Positions 36,506 to 46,378 of a stretch of DNA of 64,000 bases are shown in pieces. Position 1 is the stretch's first letter, and every line of letters starts with the position of its first letter. The notes beneath the pieces were generated by a model that saw only the letters and a list, made by a program, of their open reading frames with translations, was not told the DNA's origin and made no database searches. The position numbers were made by a program, and so were the translations under genes. Source of the DNA: Metallibacterium scheffleri (GTDB taxonomy: Bacteria; Pseudomonadota; Gammaproteobacteria; Xanthomonadales; Rhodanobacteraceae); NCBI RefSeq assembly GCF_002077135.1, contig NZ_LDOS01000002.1, forward strand, positions 124,001 to 188,000, given 5' to 3'.

Positions 36506-37603
36506 ATGAGCACTATAACCATGGGCGTGGATTTGGCGAAGAACCTGTTTTCCGTATGTGCGGTGGATGGCGCCGGACACGTGCAGCGGCGGCAGGATCT
36601 CGGGCGTGAAGCGTTTGCGCTGTGGCTGGCGCAGGTGCCGGCCGGCACCGTGGTGGCGATGGAGGCATGCAGTGGCGCGCACCATTGGGCGCGGCGCTGT
36701 TTGGAGGTCGGTCTGCAGCCGCGCTTGATGGCGGCGCAGTTCGTGACGCCGTTCCGCAAGAGCCGCACACTGAAGAACGACCGCAACGACGCCGAGGCGA
36801 TTGCCACGGCGGCACGCCAGGGCAACATGCGCTTTGTGCCGGTCAAGTCGGTCGAGCAGCAGGCGCGGCTGGCATGGCATCGCGTGCGCGAGGGCTACAA
36901 GACCGAAGGGCTGGAGATCAGCAACCGCCTGCGCGGTCTGCTGGCCGAGTTTGGCATCGTGATGGCGCAGGGTGACCGGGCGTTGCGCATCGCCTTGGCG
37001 GATCTCGACGCAGCGGCATCGTTGCCTGCGGAGCTGAAGGAACTGCTGCGCGATCTCAGCGCGCACTGGGCGCAGGTGCGCGACCGCATCGCCGCGTGCG
37101 ATGCGCGCATCGAAGCGCACGCCAAGGCGGATGAGCGCTGCGTGCGGCTGCGCGCGCTGATCGGCATTGGCCCGCTCACCGCCGATGCGATGGTGGCGAG
37201 CGTCGGCTCGGCCAAGGAGTTCAAGAACGGCCGGCAACTGGCCGCATGGCTCGGCCTGGTGCCGACCCAGCACTCCAGCGGCGGGCACACCCGCCTGGGC
37301 ACGATCAGTTGCCGCGGCGATGCCTACCTGCGCACGCTGCTGATCCAGGGCGCGCGCAGCAGCCTGCAGCGCGCCAAGGTGACTGCACAGGATCGGGCCA
37401 CGCCCGAGCAGATCTGGATCCGCCAACTGGCGTGTCGGATGCCGTTCGGCAAGCTGCTGGTGGCGATTGCGAACAAACACGCGCGGCAACTGTGGGCGAT
37501 GCTGGCGCGCGAGGAAGCCTACGACGCCGAGGCGTGGCTGAAGCACCCGATGGTGCAGCGCCCGGCCGGCAAGCGCGCGGTGAGGATCGCCGGCATGGCA
37601 TGA
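36506..37603 (+). CDS. IS110-family transposase (DEDD recombinase)
   Basis: A 365-residue transposase. The RuvC-like DEDD residues are Asp9 (MGVDLAKN), Glu53 (AMEACSG), Asp92 and Asp95 (KNDRNDAEAI). The C-terminal Transposase_20 half has 'LIGIGPLTADAMVASVG' and 'AAWLGLVPTQHSSGGHTRLG', with the serine region found in this family. IS110 recombinases are guided by a bridge RNA encoded in the element. Length is normal and the frame intact. Confidence 0.93.
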   Translation: MSTITMGVDLAKNLFSVCAVDGAGHVQRRQDLGREAFALWLAQVPAGTVVAMEACSGAHHWARRCLEVGLQPRLMAAQFVTPFRKSRTLKNDRNDAEAIATAARQGNMRFVPVKSVEQQARLAWHRVREGYKTEGLEISNRLRGLLAEFGIVMAQGDRALRIALADLDAAASLPAELKELLRDLSAHWAQVRDRIAACDARIEAHAKADERCVRLRALIGIGPLTADAMVASVGSAKEFKNGRQLAAWLGLVPTQHSSGGHTRLGTISCRGDAYLRTLLIQGARSSLQRAKVTAQDRATPEQIWIRQLACRMPFGKLLVAIANKHARQLWAMLAREEAYDAEAWLKHPMVQRPAGKRAVRIAGMA

Positions 37604-37935
37604 CACGAACGCACATCCTTTCACGTCAGCGCGAAGTGGTCGACAACGGTCAGACCGACCCGGAGAGAACCTGACTAACCTGCCGGACGTCACCCCGTGT
37701 TTCGGCTGATCCCCGAACACCGACGATACCGAAAGACGAACGAGGTCTCCGGGTGCGGTTTATACCCTGGTCCGCGCCAGCATCAGCGGCGCAACAAGAC
37801 CGTTTATGGAAATGCAGTCTGACATTCGTTGCATCACCACGCAGCACTGACACGCACGACGCAGCAAAGAGGACAACACGATGACCAGCCATGGCCCGAA
37901 AGCTCAAGGCAAGAACCTCAAGCGCGCGGCGTTGA
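37604..37935 (+). ncRNA. candidate bridge-RNA region in the IS right flank
   Basis: 332 nt without a supported gene, between the transposase stop and the right inverted repeat. In IS1111-type elements the bridge RNA that specifies target and donor is encoded in this position. The sequence has several possible hairpins (for example around 37660-37720), but I could not define the loops. Call by position and family knowledge only. Confidence 0.4.
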
Positions 37936-37948
37936 CGGGAAGTCTCTT

Positions 37949-38194
37949 ATGGTAGGTTAGCCGTAGAATCGATTGGCGGTTTGCCGGACCCGCGCCAGAA
38001 TTCTTCGAGTTCGGTCTTCCGAACGCTCAGGCCAATCTACGATGGCGTTTCAACCGGCTTTCTGCCGTTTTTTTGGTGACACAACGATGGAGCGTAAAGG
38101 TCTGCTTCGGGCCGACAGCGGCCCCTCGCGTGTTTGCTGTAGATGGTTGTGGCAGGCGTGGCCTATGCTGACAGCCGTCTTCCGGGAGCGTCGC
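37949..38194. other. non-coding region before radA
   Basis: 246 bp between the IS and radA. It has a weak CGGC-N5-GCCG stem followed by seven T (38054-38073) that could be a remnant terminator, and 'TCTGCTTCGGGCCG' (38101-38114), resembling the start of the dispersed repeat. Nothing coding is supported. Confidence 0.45.
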
Positions 38195-39574
<1,380 letters not shown>

Positions 39575-39602
39575 ACGTTCACCGCCACCTCAGGAGCGTG
39601 CC

Positions 39603-40070
39603 ATGAGCGCCAGTGAGCCATTGCGTCTGCAGATCAGCCAGGTGGGCGACTACGCCTTCCGCATCGAGTTCGATGGCACGCAACTGGAAGCATTGCTGAC
39701 CGACGAGCCCGCGCCGCTGGGTCACGACAGCGGGCCCAATCCATCGCGCGTGCTGCTGGCCGCGATCGGCAACTGCATGGCCGCCAGCCTGGTGTTCGCG
39801 CTGCGCAAGTTCAAGAACCAGCCCGGCCCGATCACCGCCGGCATACGCGCCACGCCCGAGCGCAACGCCGAAGGGCGCTGGCGCATCCCGCGCGCGGACA
39901 TCGAGTTGCGTCTGGCCGAGCCCGGCGAGAGCCACGTGCAACTCGAACGCATCATGGCGCAGTTCGAGAACTTCTGCGTGGTCACGCAAAGCGTGCGCGA
40001 AGGCATCGACGTGCAGGCGCGCGTGCTCGACAGCAACGGCAAGCAACTGCACCCGCCGCCGCAGACTTGA
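39603..40070 (+). CDS. OsmC family protein
   Basis: A 155-residue OsmC/Ohr-fold protein with 'GPNPSRVLLAAIGNCMAASLVFALRKF', which carries the conserved first cysteine, and 'FCVVTQSVREGI', which holds the second (Cys in FENFCVV). Members reduce organic or inorganic peroxides with a cysteine pair. AGGAG (39591-39595) is 7 nt before ATG 39603. It lies 28 bp after radA, followed by a terminator. Confidence 0.85.
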   Translation: MSASEPLRLQISQVGDYAFRIEFDGTQLEALLTDEPAPLGHDSGPNPSRVLLAAIGNCMAASLVFALRKFKNQPGPITAGIRATPERNAEGRWRIPRADIELRLAEPGESHVQLERIMAQFENFCVVTQSVREGIDVQARVLDSNGKQLHPPPQT

Positions 40071-40071
40071 G

Positions 40072-40110
40072 CCGAAAGCCGATGGCACCGCTGCGGCTTG
40101 CGGTTTTTTT
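40072..40110 (+). terminator. rho-independent terminator after the osmC-like gene
   Basis: AAGCCG (40076-40081) pairs with CGGCTT (40094-40099), extended by outer CCG/CGG, followed by seven T (40104-40110). It starts just after the stop codon. Confidence 0.7.
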
Positions 40111-40140
40111 GCACGCAGTCCCGGGTCGCGAGTTCCGCCG

Positions 40141-40512
40141 CTAGCGCCCCAGTTCCGTCAGTTCGCGATGCAGCAGCTCGGGCTGCTCCACGTTCAGTTC
40201 GAGCAGGCGCTTGAGCCGCGCGAAGCTGTCCAGGTCGATGCGGTCCCAGGCAAAGGCGAGCTGCGTCGCGTCGCTGCGCATCAGGCTCACGCCCATGCTC
40301 ACCGGCAGGTTCTCGAAGATGCGCAGGTCCATGCGAAAGCGCGTGCCGGGCGGCTGGTCGCAGCCAGCGGGGTGCGAGACCAGCACGCCGCGCAGCGACA
40401 GGTCGATGAGATCCGCGGGCCAGGAGCCGTCGCGCGCGTACAGCTTCACCGCGCCTTGCAGGGCGATGCGCTGAAAACGACGGCGTTCGCCGGAGGGGCG
40501 CGAGGCTTCCAT
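40141..40512 (-). CDS. PilZ-domain protein
   Basis: A 123-residue single PilZ domain, a cyclic-di-GMP receptor type. The RxxxR element is seen in 'GERRRFQRI' and the second motif in 'DLSLRGVLVSHP' (D/NxSxxG). Such proteins link c-di-GMP to motility or exopolysaccharide. The start at 40512 places the RRRFQR motif at about residue 10. It lies 83 bp downstream of the ypjD-like gene on the same strand. Confidence 0.88.
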   Translation of the reverse strand: MEASRPSGERRRFQRIALQGAVKLYARDGSWPADLIDLSLRGVLVSHPAGCDQPPGTRFRMDLRIFENLPVSMGVSLMRSDATQLAFAWDRIDLDSFARLKRLLELNVEQPELLHRELTELGR

Positions 40513-40595
40513 GACGGTGCGGTCCGCGGGGCGGTGATGCGATTGTGCGCATGCCGCGCCGTGCGCGGCAAGCCGTGCGCTGGTTTCGACGCGAC

Positions 40596-41387
40596 TCAGC
40601 CGCTGCGGCGCAGCAGCAGTTCCAGCACGAACTTGCTGCCGAAGAACGCCAGGATCAGCACCGCCATGCCGGCCAGCGTCAGCCACACCGCCTGGCGCCC
40701 GCGCCAGCCCCAGCGCCAGCGACCCAGCAGCAGCACGCCGAACACCAGCCAGGCCAGGATCGACAGCACGGTCTTGTGCACCAGGTGCTGGTCGAACAGG
40801 TTGGTGACGAATAACGCACCGCTCAGCAAGGTCAGGCTGAGCAGCGCGAAACCGGCGCCGATCAGGCGGAACATCAGGCCCTCGGTGAGGGTCAGCGGCG
40901 GCAGCGCGGCGAGGAAGGCCGGCATGCGATGCCGGCGCAGCGAGCGTTCCTGGAATGTCAGCAGCAGCGCCAGCAAGGCGGCGATCGACAGCAGCCCGTA
41001 GCTGAGCAGGGCCAGGGTCACATGCAGCTTGATCTGCCAGTCGAGCGCCAGCGGCGTGGTGGGCGGCGCCAGAAATACATCCACTGCCAGCAGCGCCGCG
41101 GCCAGTGGAAACAGGATCACGCCCAGCGCCGCCACCGGGCGCCACAGGTTGACGATCAGGGTCAGCGCGGCGATGACGCAGGCGATCAGCGACAGCGCGG
41201 CGAAAAAGTGCAGGTCCAGCGCGCCGCGATGCGCCAGCGCGATCTCGCTGGCATGCGCCAGTACCGCCAGCGTCGCCACGCCCAGCGCCGCGGCGCGCGG
41301 CGCCTCGCGCCCGTCCAGCACCGGGCGCGCCAGCAGCGCGGCGGCGGCCAGGTACAGCGCGATCGCGGCGAAGGTCAGCGGCAGCAT
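40596..41387 (-). CDS. YpjD-like inner-membrane protein (CcsA/cytochrome c assembly family)
   Basis: A 263-residue integral membrane protein with about eight hydrophobic helices. The conserved 'LDWQIKLHVTLALLSYGLLSIAALLALLL' segment and 'LFDQHLVHKTVLSILAWLVFGVLL' place it in the CcsA/HemX-like group. A histidine in each of these helices matches haem-handling relatives. E. coli YpjD sits beside ffh, as here. ATG 41387 is chosen over the in-frame TTG 41393; a CACACT hexamer ends 6 nt before that ATG. Function unproven in this family branch. Confidence 0.85.
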   Translation of the reverse strand: MLPLTFAAIALYLAAAALLARPVLDGREAPRAAALGVATLAVLAHASEIALAHRGALDLHFFAALSLIACVIAALTLIVNLWRPVAALGVILFPLAAALLAVDVFLAPPTTPLALDWQIKLHVTLALLSYGLLSIAALLALLLTFQERSLRRHRMPAFLAALPPLTLTEGLMFRLIGAGFALLSLTLLSGALFVTNLFDQHLVHKTVLSILAWLVFGVLLLGRWRWGWRGRQAVWLTLAGMAVLILAFFGSKFVLELLLRRSG

Positions 41388-41463
41388 GCGCAAAGTGTGG
41401 CACAGCGCGGCCGGGCTGCAATCGCGCCGCTATACTGCGCGCTTTCCGCCTGATTTTGCGCCC

Positions 41464-42840
41464 ATGTTCGAGACCCTCAGCCAGCGCCTTGGCGCTACCG
41501 TCGAGCGTTTGCGCGGCCGCGGCCGCCTGACCGAGGAAAACATCCGCGAGAGCCTGCGCGAGGTGCGCATCGCGTTGCTCGAAGCCGATGTCGCGCTGCC
41601 CGTGGTGCAAGCATTGATCGAGCGCGTCAAGGTGCGCGCCGTGGGTCAGGAGGTGCTGAAGAGCCTCACCCCCGGCCAGGCTTTGGTGAAGGTGGTGCGC
41701 GACGAGCTGACCGCGCTGATGGGCACCGCCAACGCGCAGCTCGATCTGGCCGCGACGCCGCCGGCGGTGGTGCTGATGGCCGGCCTGCAAGGCGCCGGCA
41801 AGACCACGACCGTGGCCAAACTGGCGCGTTTTCTCAAGGAACGCGCGAAGAAGAAAGTGCTGGTGGTCAGTTGCGACGTGTACCGTCCGGCCGCCATCGA
41901 GCAGTTGCGCGTGCTGGCCGCGCAGGTCGACGTCGGCTTCGTGTCTGCTGCCGCCGGCGCCAGGCCGGTGGACATCGCGCGCGCCGCGCTGGAGCAGGCG
42001 CGGCGTGAAGTCGCCGACGTACTGATCGTCGATACCGCCGGCCGCCTGGCGATCGACGCGGCGATGATGGACGAGATTAAGGCGCTGCACGCGGCGCTGA
42101 AGCCGGTGGAGACTCTGTTCGTGGTCGATGCCATGACCGGCCAGGATGCCGCCACCACCGCCAAGGCCTTCGCCGAGGCGTTGCCGCTGACCGGCGTGAT
42201 CCTGACCAAGACCGATGGCGATGCGCGCGGCGGCGCGGCGCTGTCGGTGCGCTACGTCACCGGGCGCCCGATCAAGTTCCTCGGCGCCGGCGAAAAGACC
42301 GACGCGCTGGAGCCGTTCCATCCCGACCGCCTCGCGCAGCGCATCCTCGGCATGGGCGACGTGCTCAGCCTGGTCGAGGAGGTCGAGCGCAAGGTCGATC
42401 AGGACAAGGCGCAGAAACTGGCCATGAAGGTGGCCAAGGGCAAGCGCTTCGACCTCAACGACATGAAGGACCAGCTCGAGCAGATGCTCAACATGGGCGG
42501 TCTGGCCGGGCTGATGGACAAGCTGCCAGGCGTGTCGGGATTGCCCGACAGCGTCAAGTCCAAGGTCAACGACCGCGAGGTGCAGCGCATGATCGCGGTG
42601 ATCAACTCGATGACGCGCAAGGAGCGCCGCCATCCCGATTTGCTCAACGGCTCGCGGCGTGCGCGCGTGGCGCGTGGCTCGGGCATGCAACCGGCCGATG
42701 TCAACCGCCTGCTCAAGCAGTACCAGCAGATGGAGAAAATGATGTCCAAGATCTCGCGCGGCGGAATCAAGGGCATGATGCGGCAGATGCAGGGCGCTTT
42801 GCGTGGCGGCGGTCTGCCGCCTGGCGCAGGCGCGCGCTGA
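41464..42840 (+). CDS. ffh: signal recognition particle protein Ffh
   Basis: The SRP54 GTPase, 458 residues, which with 4.5S RNA targets nascent membrane proteins. N domain; G domain with G1 GLQGAGKTTT (Lys113), DTAGR and TKTDGDARGG; and a Met-rich M domain at the end (about 300-450: 'LEQMLNMGGLAGLMDKLP', 'MEKMMSKISRGGIKGMMRQM'). A -10-like TATACT (41432-41437) lies 26 bp before the start. Complete. Confidence 0.97.
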   Translation: MFETLSQRLGATVERLRGRGRLTEENIRESLREVRIALLEADVALPVVQALIERVKVRAVGQEVLKSLTPGQALVKVVRDELTALMGTANAQLDLAATPPAVVLMAGLQGAGKTTTVAKLARFLKERAKKKVLVVSCDVYRPAAIEQLRVLAAQVDVGFVSAAAGARPVDIARAALEQARREVADVLIVDTAGRLAIDAAMMDEIKALHAALKPVETLFVVDAMTGQDAATTAKAFAEALPLTGVILTKTDGDARGGAALSVRYVTGRPIKFLGAGEKTDALEPFHPDRLAQRILGMGDVLSLVEEVERKVDQDKAQKLAMKVAKGKRFDLNDMKDQLEQMLNMGGLAGLMDKLPGVSGLPDSVKSKVNDREVQRMIAVINSMTRKERRHPDLLNGSRRARVARGSGMQPADVNRLLKQYQQMEKMMSKISRGGIKGMMRQMQGALRGGGLPPGAGAR

Positions 42841-42857
42841 GGCAACTGCACGTTGCC
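42841..42857 (+). terminator. hairpin directly after ffh
   Basis: GGCAAC-TGCAC-GTTGCC forms a perfect 6-bp stem starting right after the ffh stop. The nearest T tract is 16 nt later (42874-42880), so intrinsic termination is doubtful. Confidence 0.3.
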
Positions 42858-42933
42858 GGTAACCTGCGTTCGATTTTTTTGCGCCTGCAAGCGCCGCGGA
42901 CGTCTGGATGGGCGCGTTGAACCGGAGAAGCCG

Positions 42934-43920
42934 ATGCCCGAGCAACACCGCACCGATGCCCTGTGGGTCGTGGTGCCGATGTACAACGAGGTCGAGGTGC
43001 TGCCCGAGTTCCAGGCGCGCCTGACGCGCGTGCTCGATGCGCTGGATCTACCCGCGCGCGTGTTGTACGTGGACGACGGCAGCCGCGACGCGAGCTGGGC
43101 CTTGGCGCAGGCGTTGGCGCAGCGCGATCCGCGCGTGCACGGACTCAAGCTGAGCCGCAACTTCGGCAAGGAAACCGCGCTGACCGCGGGCCTCGACGCC
43201 GTGGCGTGCGCCGAGAACGTGGCTGCGTGCGTGGTCATCGACGCCGATCTGCAGGACCCGCCCGAGGTGATCCCCGAGCTGATCGCGCGCTGGCGCGAGG
43301 GTGCCGACATGGTTTATGCCACGCGCCGCCGCCGCCTGGGCGAGAGTGGCATCAAGCGGCTGACCGCGGCGCTGTTCTACCGGCTGATGCGCCGGCTCTC
43401 CGCCACAGCGGTGCCGCAGGACACCGGCGATTTCCGCCTGCTGTCGGCGCGCGCGCTGCGCGCGCTGGCCGGGCTGCGCGAGCGCCAGCGTTTCATGAAA
43501 GGCCTGTTCGCGTGGATCGGTTATCCGCAGGCGCAGGTGCTGTACGACCGCGCGCCGCGCGCCGCCGGCACGAGCAAGTGGAATTACGGGCGCCTGTGGC
43601 GCTTCGCGGTCGAGGGCATCACCTCGTTCTCCACCATGCCGCTGCGCCTGGCGACCTGGGTCGGCGTGCTCACCTCGGTGCTGGCCTTCGCCTACGGCGC
43701 GTGGATCGTGCTCAAGGTATTCGTGTGGGGCATCAGCGTGCCAGGCTATGCCTCGCTGATCGTCGCCATCCTGTTCCTCGGCGGCATGCAACTGCTGGCG
43801 CTGGGCATCATCGGCGAATACGTCGGGCGCACCTATCTGGAGGTCAAGCAGCGGCCGCTGTATCTGATCGAGGACAGCCTTGGCACGGTCGCGCCGCAGC
43901 CCGTGGACACGGCGCCATGA
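42934..43920 (+). CDS. polyprenyl-phosphate glycosyltransferase (GT2, ArnC/DPM1 family)
   Basis: A 328-residue membrane glycosyltransferase that moves a sugar from a nucleotide donor to undecaprenyl phosphate. The GT2 domain has 'VVVPMYNEVEVLP', 'YVDDGSRDAS', 'LSRNFGKETALTAGLDA' and 'VIDADLQDPPEV' (DxD region). Two C-terminal transmembrane helices (about 245-265 and 280-303) are followed by 'GEYVGRTYLEVKQRPLYLI'. It closely precedes an ArnT-like transferase, matching an ArnC-ArnT type pair for lipid A or other envelope modification. The sugar is unknown; no other arn genes are present. Confidence 0.88.
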   Translation: MPEQHRTDALWVVVPMYNEVEVLPEFQARLTRVLDALDLPARVLYVDDGSRDASWALAQALAQRDPRVHGLKLSRNFGKETALTAGLDAVACAENVAACVVIDADLQDPPEVIPELIARWREGADMVYATRRRRLGESGIKRLTAALFYRLMRRLSATAVPQDTGDFRLLSARALRALAGLRERQRFMKGLFAWIGYPQAQVLYDRAPRAAGTSKWNYGRLWRFAVEGITSFSTMPLRLATWVGVLTSVLAFAYGAWIVLKVFVWGISVPGYASLIVAILFLGGMQLLALGIIGEYVGRTYLEVKQRPLYLIEDSLGTVAPQPVDTAP

Positions 43921-43954
43921 GCAAGGCCGCCTGGCACCACAACGAGAACCCACG

Positions 43955-45769
43955 ATGACTGCATCCACCCGGCGGCGCGCGCTGTGGCTGCTGTTGCTGG
44001 CGCTGTGGCTGGGGCTGTGGTTCGCCGGCAGCCAGTACCGATCGCTGCTGGAGCCGGACGAAGGCCGTTACGCCGAGGTGCCGCGCGAGATGGTCGCCAG
44101 CGGCAACTGGGTCACGCCGCGCTACGACGGCGTGCTGTTCCTCGACAAGCCCGCATTGCAGTATTGGGGTACCGCGCTGGCCTACGAGGCTTTTGGCGCC
44201 AGCAACTGGAGCGCGCGCCTGTGGGGCCTGCTCACCGGACTGCTGGGCATGCTGGCCGTGGGCTGGGCTGGCGCGCGCGCGTTCGGACGCGTGGCTGGCT
44301 GGAGCGCGGCCGCGGTGCTGGGCAGTAGCCTGCTGTGGGTCATCGGCAGCCATCTGAACACGCTGGACATGGGCGTGGCCGCGTTGCTCGGGACATCGCT
44401 GTGCACGTTCATCCTGGCGCAGTTGCCGGATGCCTCGGCGCGCGCGCGGCGCGGCTGGATGCTGCTGACCTGGGCGGCGATGGCCGCGGCGTTTTTGTCC
44501 AAGGGCCTGATCGGCATCGTGTTCCCCGGTGGCGCGCTGTTTTTCTACATGCTGTGGACCGGGCAGTGGCATCTGCTCAAGCGCATGCAGTGGCTGCTCG
44601 GGCTGCCGTTGTTCCTGTTGCTGGCGTTGCCCTGGTACATCGCGCTGCAACTGCGCCACGAGCAGTTTCTGCACTATTTCTTCATCGGCCAGCAGTTCAC
44701 GCGCTATCTGTCGGATCGTTTCGACCGCTCGCATCCGTTCTGGTTTTTCCTGCCGGTGGGCGTGATCGGCATGTTCCCGTGGCTGGCGCTGCTGCCGGCG
44801 GCGCTGCGCCTGCCGCCGCGCCAGGACGGCTTCGACGTGCGCAAGCTGCTGTGGATCTGGACGCTGATGATCTTCGTGTTCTTCAGCATCTCGCACTCCA
44901 AGCTGCCGCTGTATCTGTTGCCGGTGTTTCCCGCCGTGGCGCTGCTGGTCGGCGATGCCATCGCGCGTCTGCGCGCGCGTGCGCTGGGCATCGGTCTGCT
45001 CATCGCCGCGGCGCTGCTGCTGGTCGCCGTGCCGCTGGCGCTGCTGCGGCCGGTGCCGGGTGACCTGATCGCGCTGGGCGCCGCGTTCCACGGCTATATG
45101 CGGCATCTGGCCGTGGCCATGGTGCTGGCGTGCGCATTGCTGGGGCTGGCGGCGTGGCTGGCCTGGCGTGGACGCAAGCTGGCCGGTGTCGGCGTGGCCG
45201 CGTTCGCCGGGCTGGGCTTGATGCAGGCGGCGCTGATCGGCTTCCAGGCGCTGGCGCCGGCGTATTCGGCGGCGCCGCTGGCGCAGGCCATGCGGCCCTG
45301 GCTGCAGCCGCATGCACCGGTGTACATGGTCGATACGCTGCAGCGCGGCCTGCCATTTTATCTGCGTCGCCAGGTCACTCTGGTGGGCGCGGCGCCCTAC
45401 GACTTGCTCGACGGTCTGCGCTGGCAGCCGCAGTTGCTGTGGCCGCTGCCCGCGTTCGAGCAGGCCTGGCGTGTGCAGCCGGATGCGCTGGCGGTGATCG
45501 CGCCGCAGCGTTTCGCCGCGCTGCTGCTGCACGGCCTGCCGATGCGCGTGATCGCCACCTCGCCGAAGTGGGTGCTGGTGCGCAAACCGCCTGCGGCAGT
45601 GGATGCGCCCGGCGCGGGCGCCATGGATAATCGCGCGCCGACTTCCACCACAACCATCCCATGCCCGCACGCTTCCAGGTCCGCCGTTCCGCCATCCACG
45701 GCAACGGCGTGTTTGCCCGCCGCGCGCTTGCCGGCGGCAGCCGCGTCCTCGAATACAAGGGCCGGCTGA
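43955..45769 (+). CDS. ArnT/PMT-like glycosyltransferase (GT83/GT39 type)
   Basis: A 604-residue integral membrane transferase with about 12 hydrophobic segments. The first periplasmic loop has 'SLLEPDEGRYAEVPREMVASGNWVTPRYDG', with the acidic DEGRYAE catalytic motif of ArnT, followed by 'FLDKPALQYW'. It would transfer a sugar from undecaprenyl phosphate to lipid A or another envelope acceptor. The last ~36 residues are low-complexity and overlap the next gene by 109 bp, so the true stop region may be unusual. It forms a pair with the GT2 gene 34 bp upstream. Confidence 0.85.
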   Translation: MTASTRRRALWLLLLALWLGLWFAGSQYRSLLEPDEGRYAEVPREMVASGNWVTPRYDGVLFLDKPALQYWGTALAYEAFGASNWSARLWGLLTGLLGMLAVGWAGARAFGRVAGWSAAAVLGSSLLWVIGSHLNTLDMGVAALLGTSLCTFILAQLPDASARARRGWMLLTWAAMAAAFLSKGLIGIVFPGGALFFYMLWTGQWHLLKRMQWLLGLPLFLLLALPWYIALQLRHEQFLHYFFIGQQFTRYLSDRFDRSHPFWFFLPVGVIGMFPWLALLPAALRLPPRQDGFDVRKLLWIWTLMIFVFFSISHSKLPLYLLPVFPAVALLVGDAIARLRARALGIGLLIAAALLLVAVPLALLRPVPGDLIALGAAFHGYMRHLAVAMVLACALLGLAAWLAWRGRKLAGVGVAAFAGLGLMQAALIGFQALAPAYSAAPLAQAMRPWLQPHAPVYMVDTLQRGLPFYLRRQVTLVGAAPYDLLDGLRWQPQLLWPLPAFEQAWRVQPDALAVIAPQRFAALLLHGLPMRVIATSPKWVLVRKPPAAVDAPGAGAMDNRAPTSTTTIPCPHASRSAVPPSTATACLPAARLPAAAASSNTRAG

Positions 45770-46143
45770 TCACCCACGCCGAAGCCAATGCGCTGTATGA
45801 AGGCAGCATCGAGCAGGGCCATACCTTCCTGTTCGATCTCAACGAGCACTACATCATCGACGGCAACCAGGGCGGCAACAGCGCGCGCTGGATCAACCAC
45901 AGCTGCGCGCCCAACTGTCGCGCCGAGGTGCATGTGGATCAGGACGGCGATGCGCTGCGTGACCGCGTGATCATCGAAGCCCTGCGCGACATCGCGCCCG
46001 GCGAGGAGCTCACCTACAACTACGGCATCGTGCTGGACGTGCCGCATACGCCGCGCCTGAAGCGCCTGTGGGCTTGCCGCTGCGGTGCGGCGCAATGCAC
46101 GGGGACCCTGCTGCAACCCAGGCGGCGCGTGCGGCGTGTGTGA
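45661..46143 (+). CDS. SET-domain protein-lysine methyltransferase
   Basis: A 160-residue protein made of a SET domain plus post-SET. 'GNGVFARRALAGGSRVLEYKG' opens the fold, 'RWINHSCAPNC' and 'GEELTYNYG' form the SAM/pseudoknot core, and the post-SET zinc-binding cysteines are in 'CRCGAAQCTGTL'. Bacterial homologues methylate ribosomal or histone-like proteins; a lysine-rich H1-like protein is encoded elsewhere in the window (60558-60974), but any link is speculation. A -10-like GATAAT (45625-45630) is inside the upstream gene, suggesting its own promoter. The start overlaps the upstream gene by 109 bp. Confidence 0.85.
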   Translation: MPARFQVRRSAIHGNGVFARRALAGGSRVLEYKGRLITHAEANALYEGSIEQGHTFLFDLNEHYIIDGNQGGNSARWINHSCAPNCRAEVHVDQDGDALRDRVIIEALRDIAPGEELTYNYGIVLDVPHTPRLKRLWACRCGAAQCTGTLLQPRRRVRRV

Positions 46144-46378
46144 AAGTCAGCATGCATGGACGCGCGCAGGCGCGACGCGACCCGCCCATGCCGTGATGAG
46201 CATGCAGCAGCGCCTGATGCAACCGGGCCAGCGGCTCGCGGCGGCGGATTGCGTCGCGCACCTGCTGCCAGGCAGTTCGTGCAGCTGAGCAAACGCGTGC
46301 ACTGAGTGTTGCGCAGGGCGTCATGCCGGCGCGCGTGACCTGCGCCATGCTTGCGCCTTGTCCGCGTGGAGCCGCGTC

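Larger units (their letters stand above)
36432..37948 (+). mobile_element. IS110-family (IS1111-type) insertion sequence
   Basis: Subterminal 13-bp inverted repeats AAGAGACTTCCCG (36432-36444) and CGGGAAGTCTCTT (37936-37948) flank a DEDD transposase gene. A short left flank and a long (~330 bp) right non-coding flank match the IS1111 subgroup. Exact outer ends and target core cannot be fixed without an empty site. It has landed at the 3' end of the NERD-operon partner gene. Confidence 0.88.

Noticed and set aside
43844-45670. 608-codon minus-strand frame across the ArnT-like gene
   Set aside because: Antisense to a clear membrane transferase and rich in Gln/Arg/His from codon bias; no start or domain evidence.
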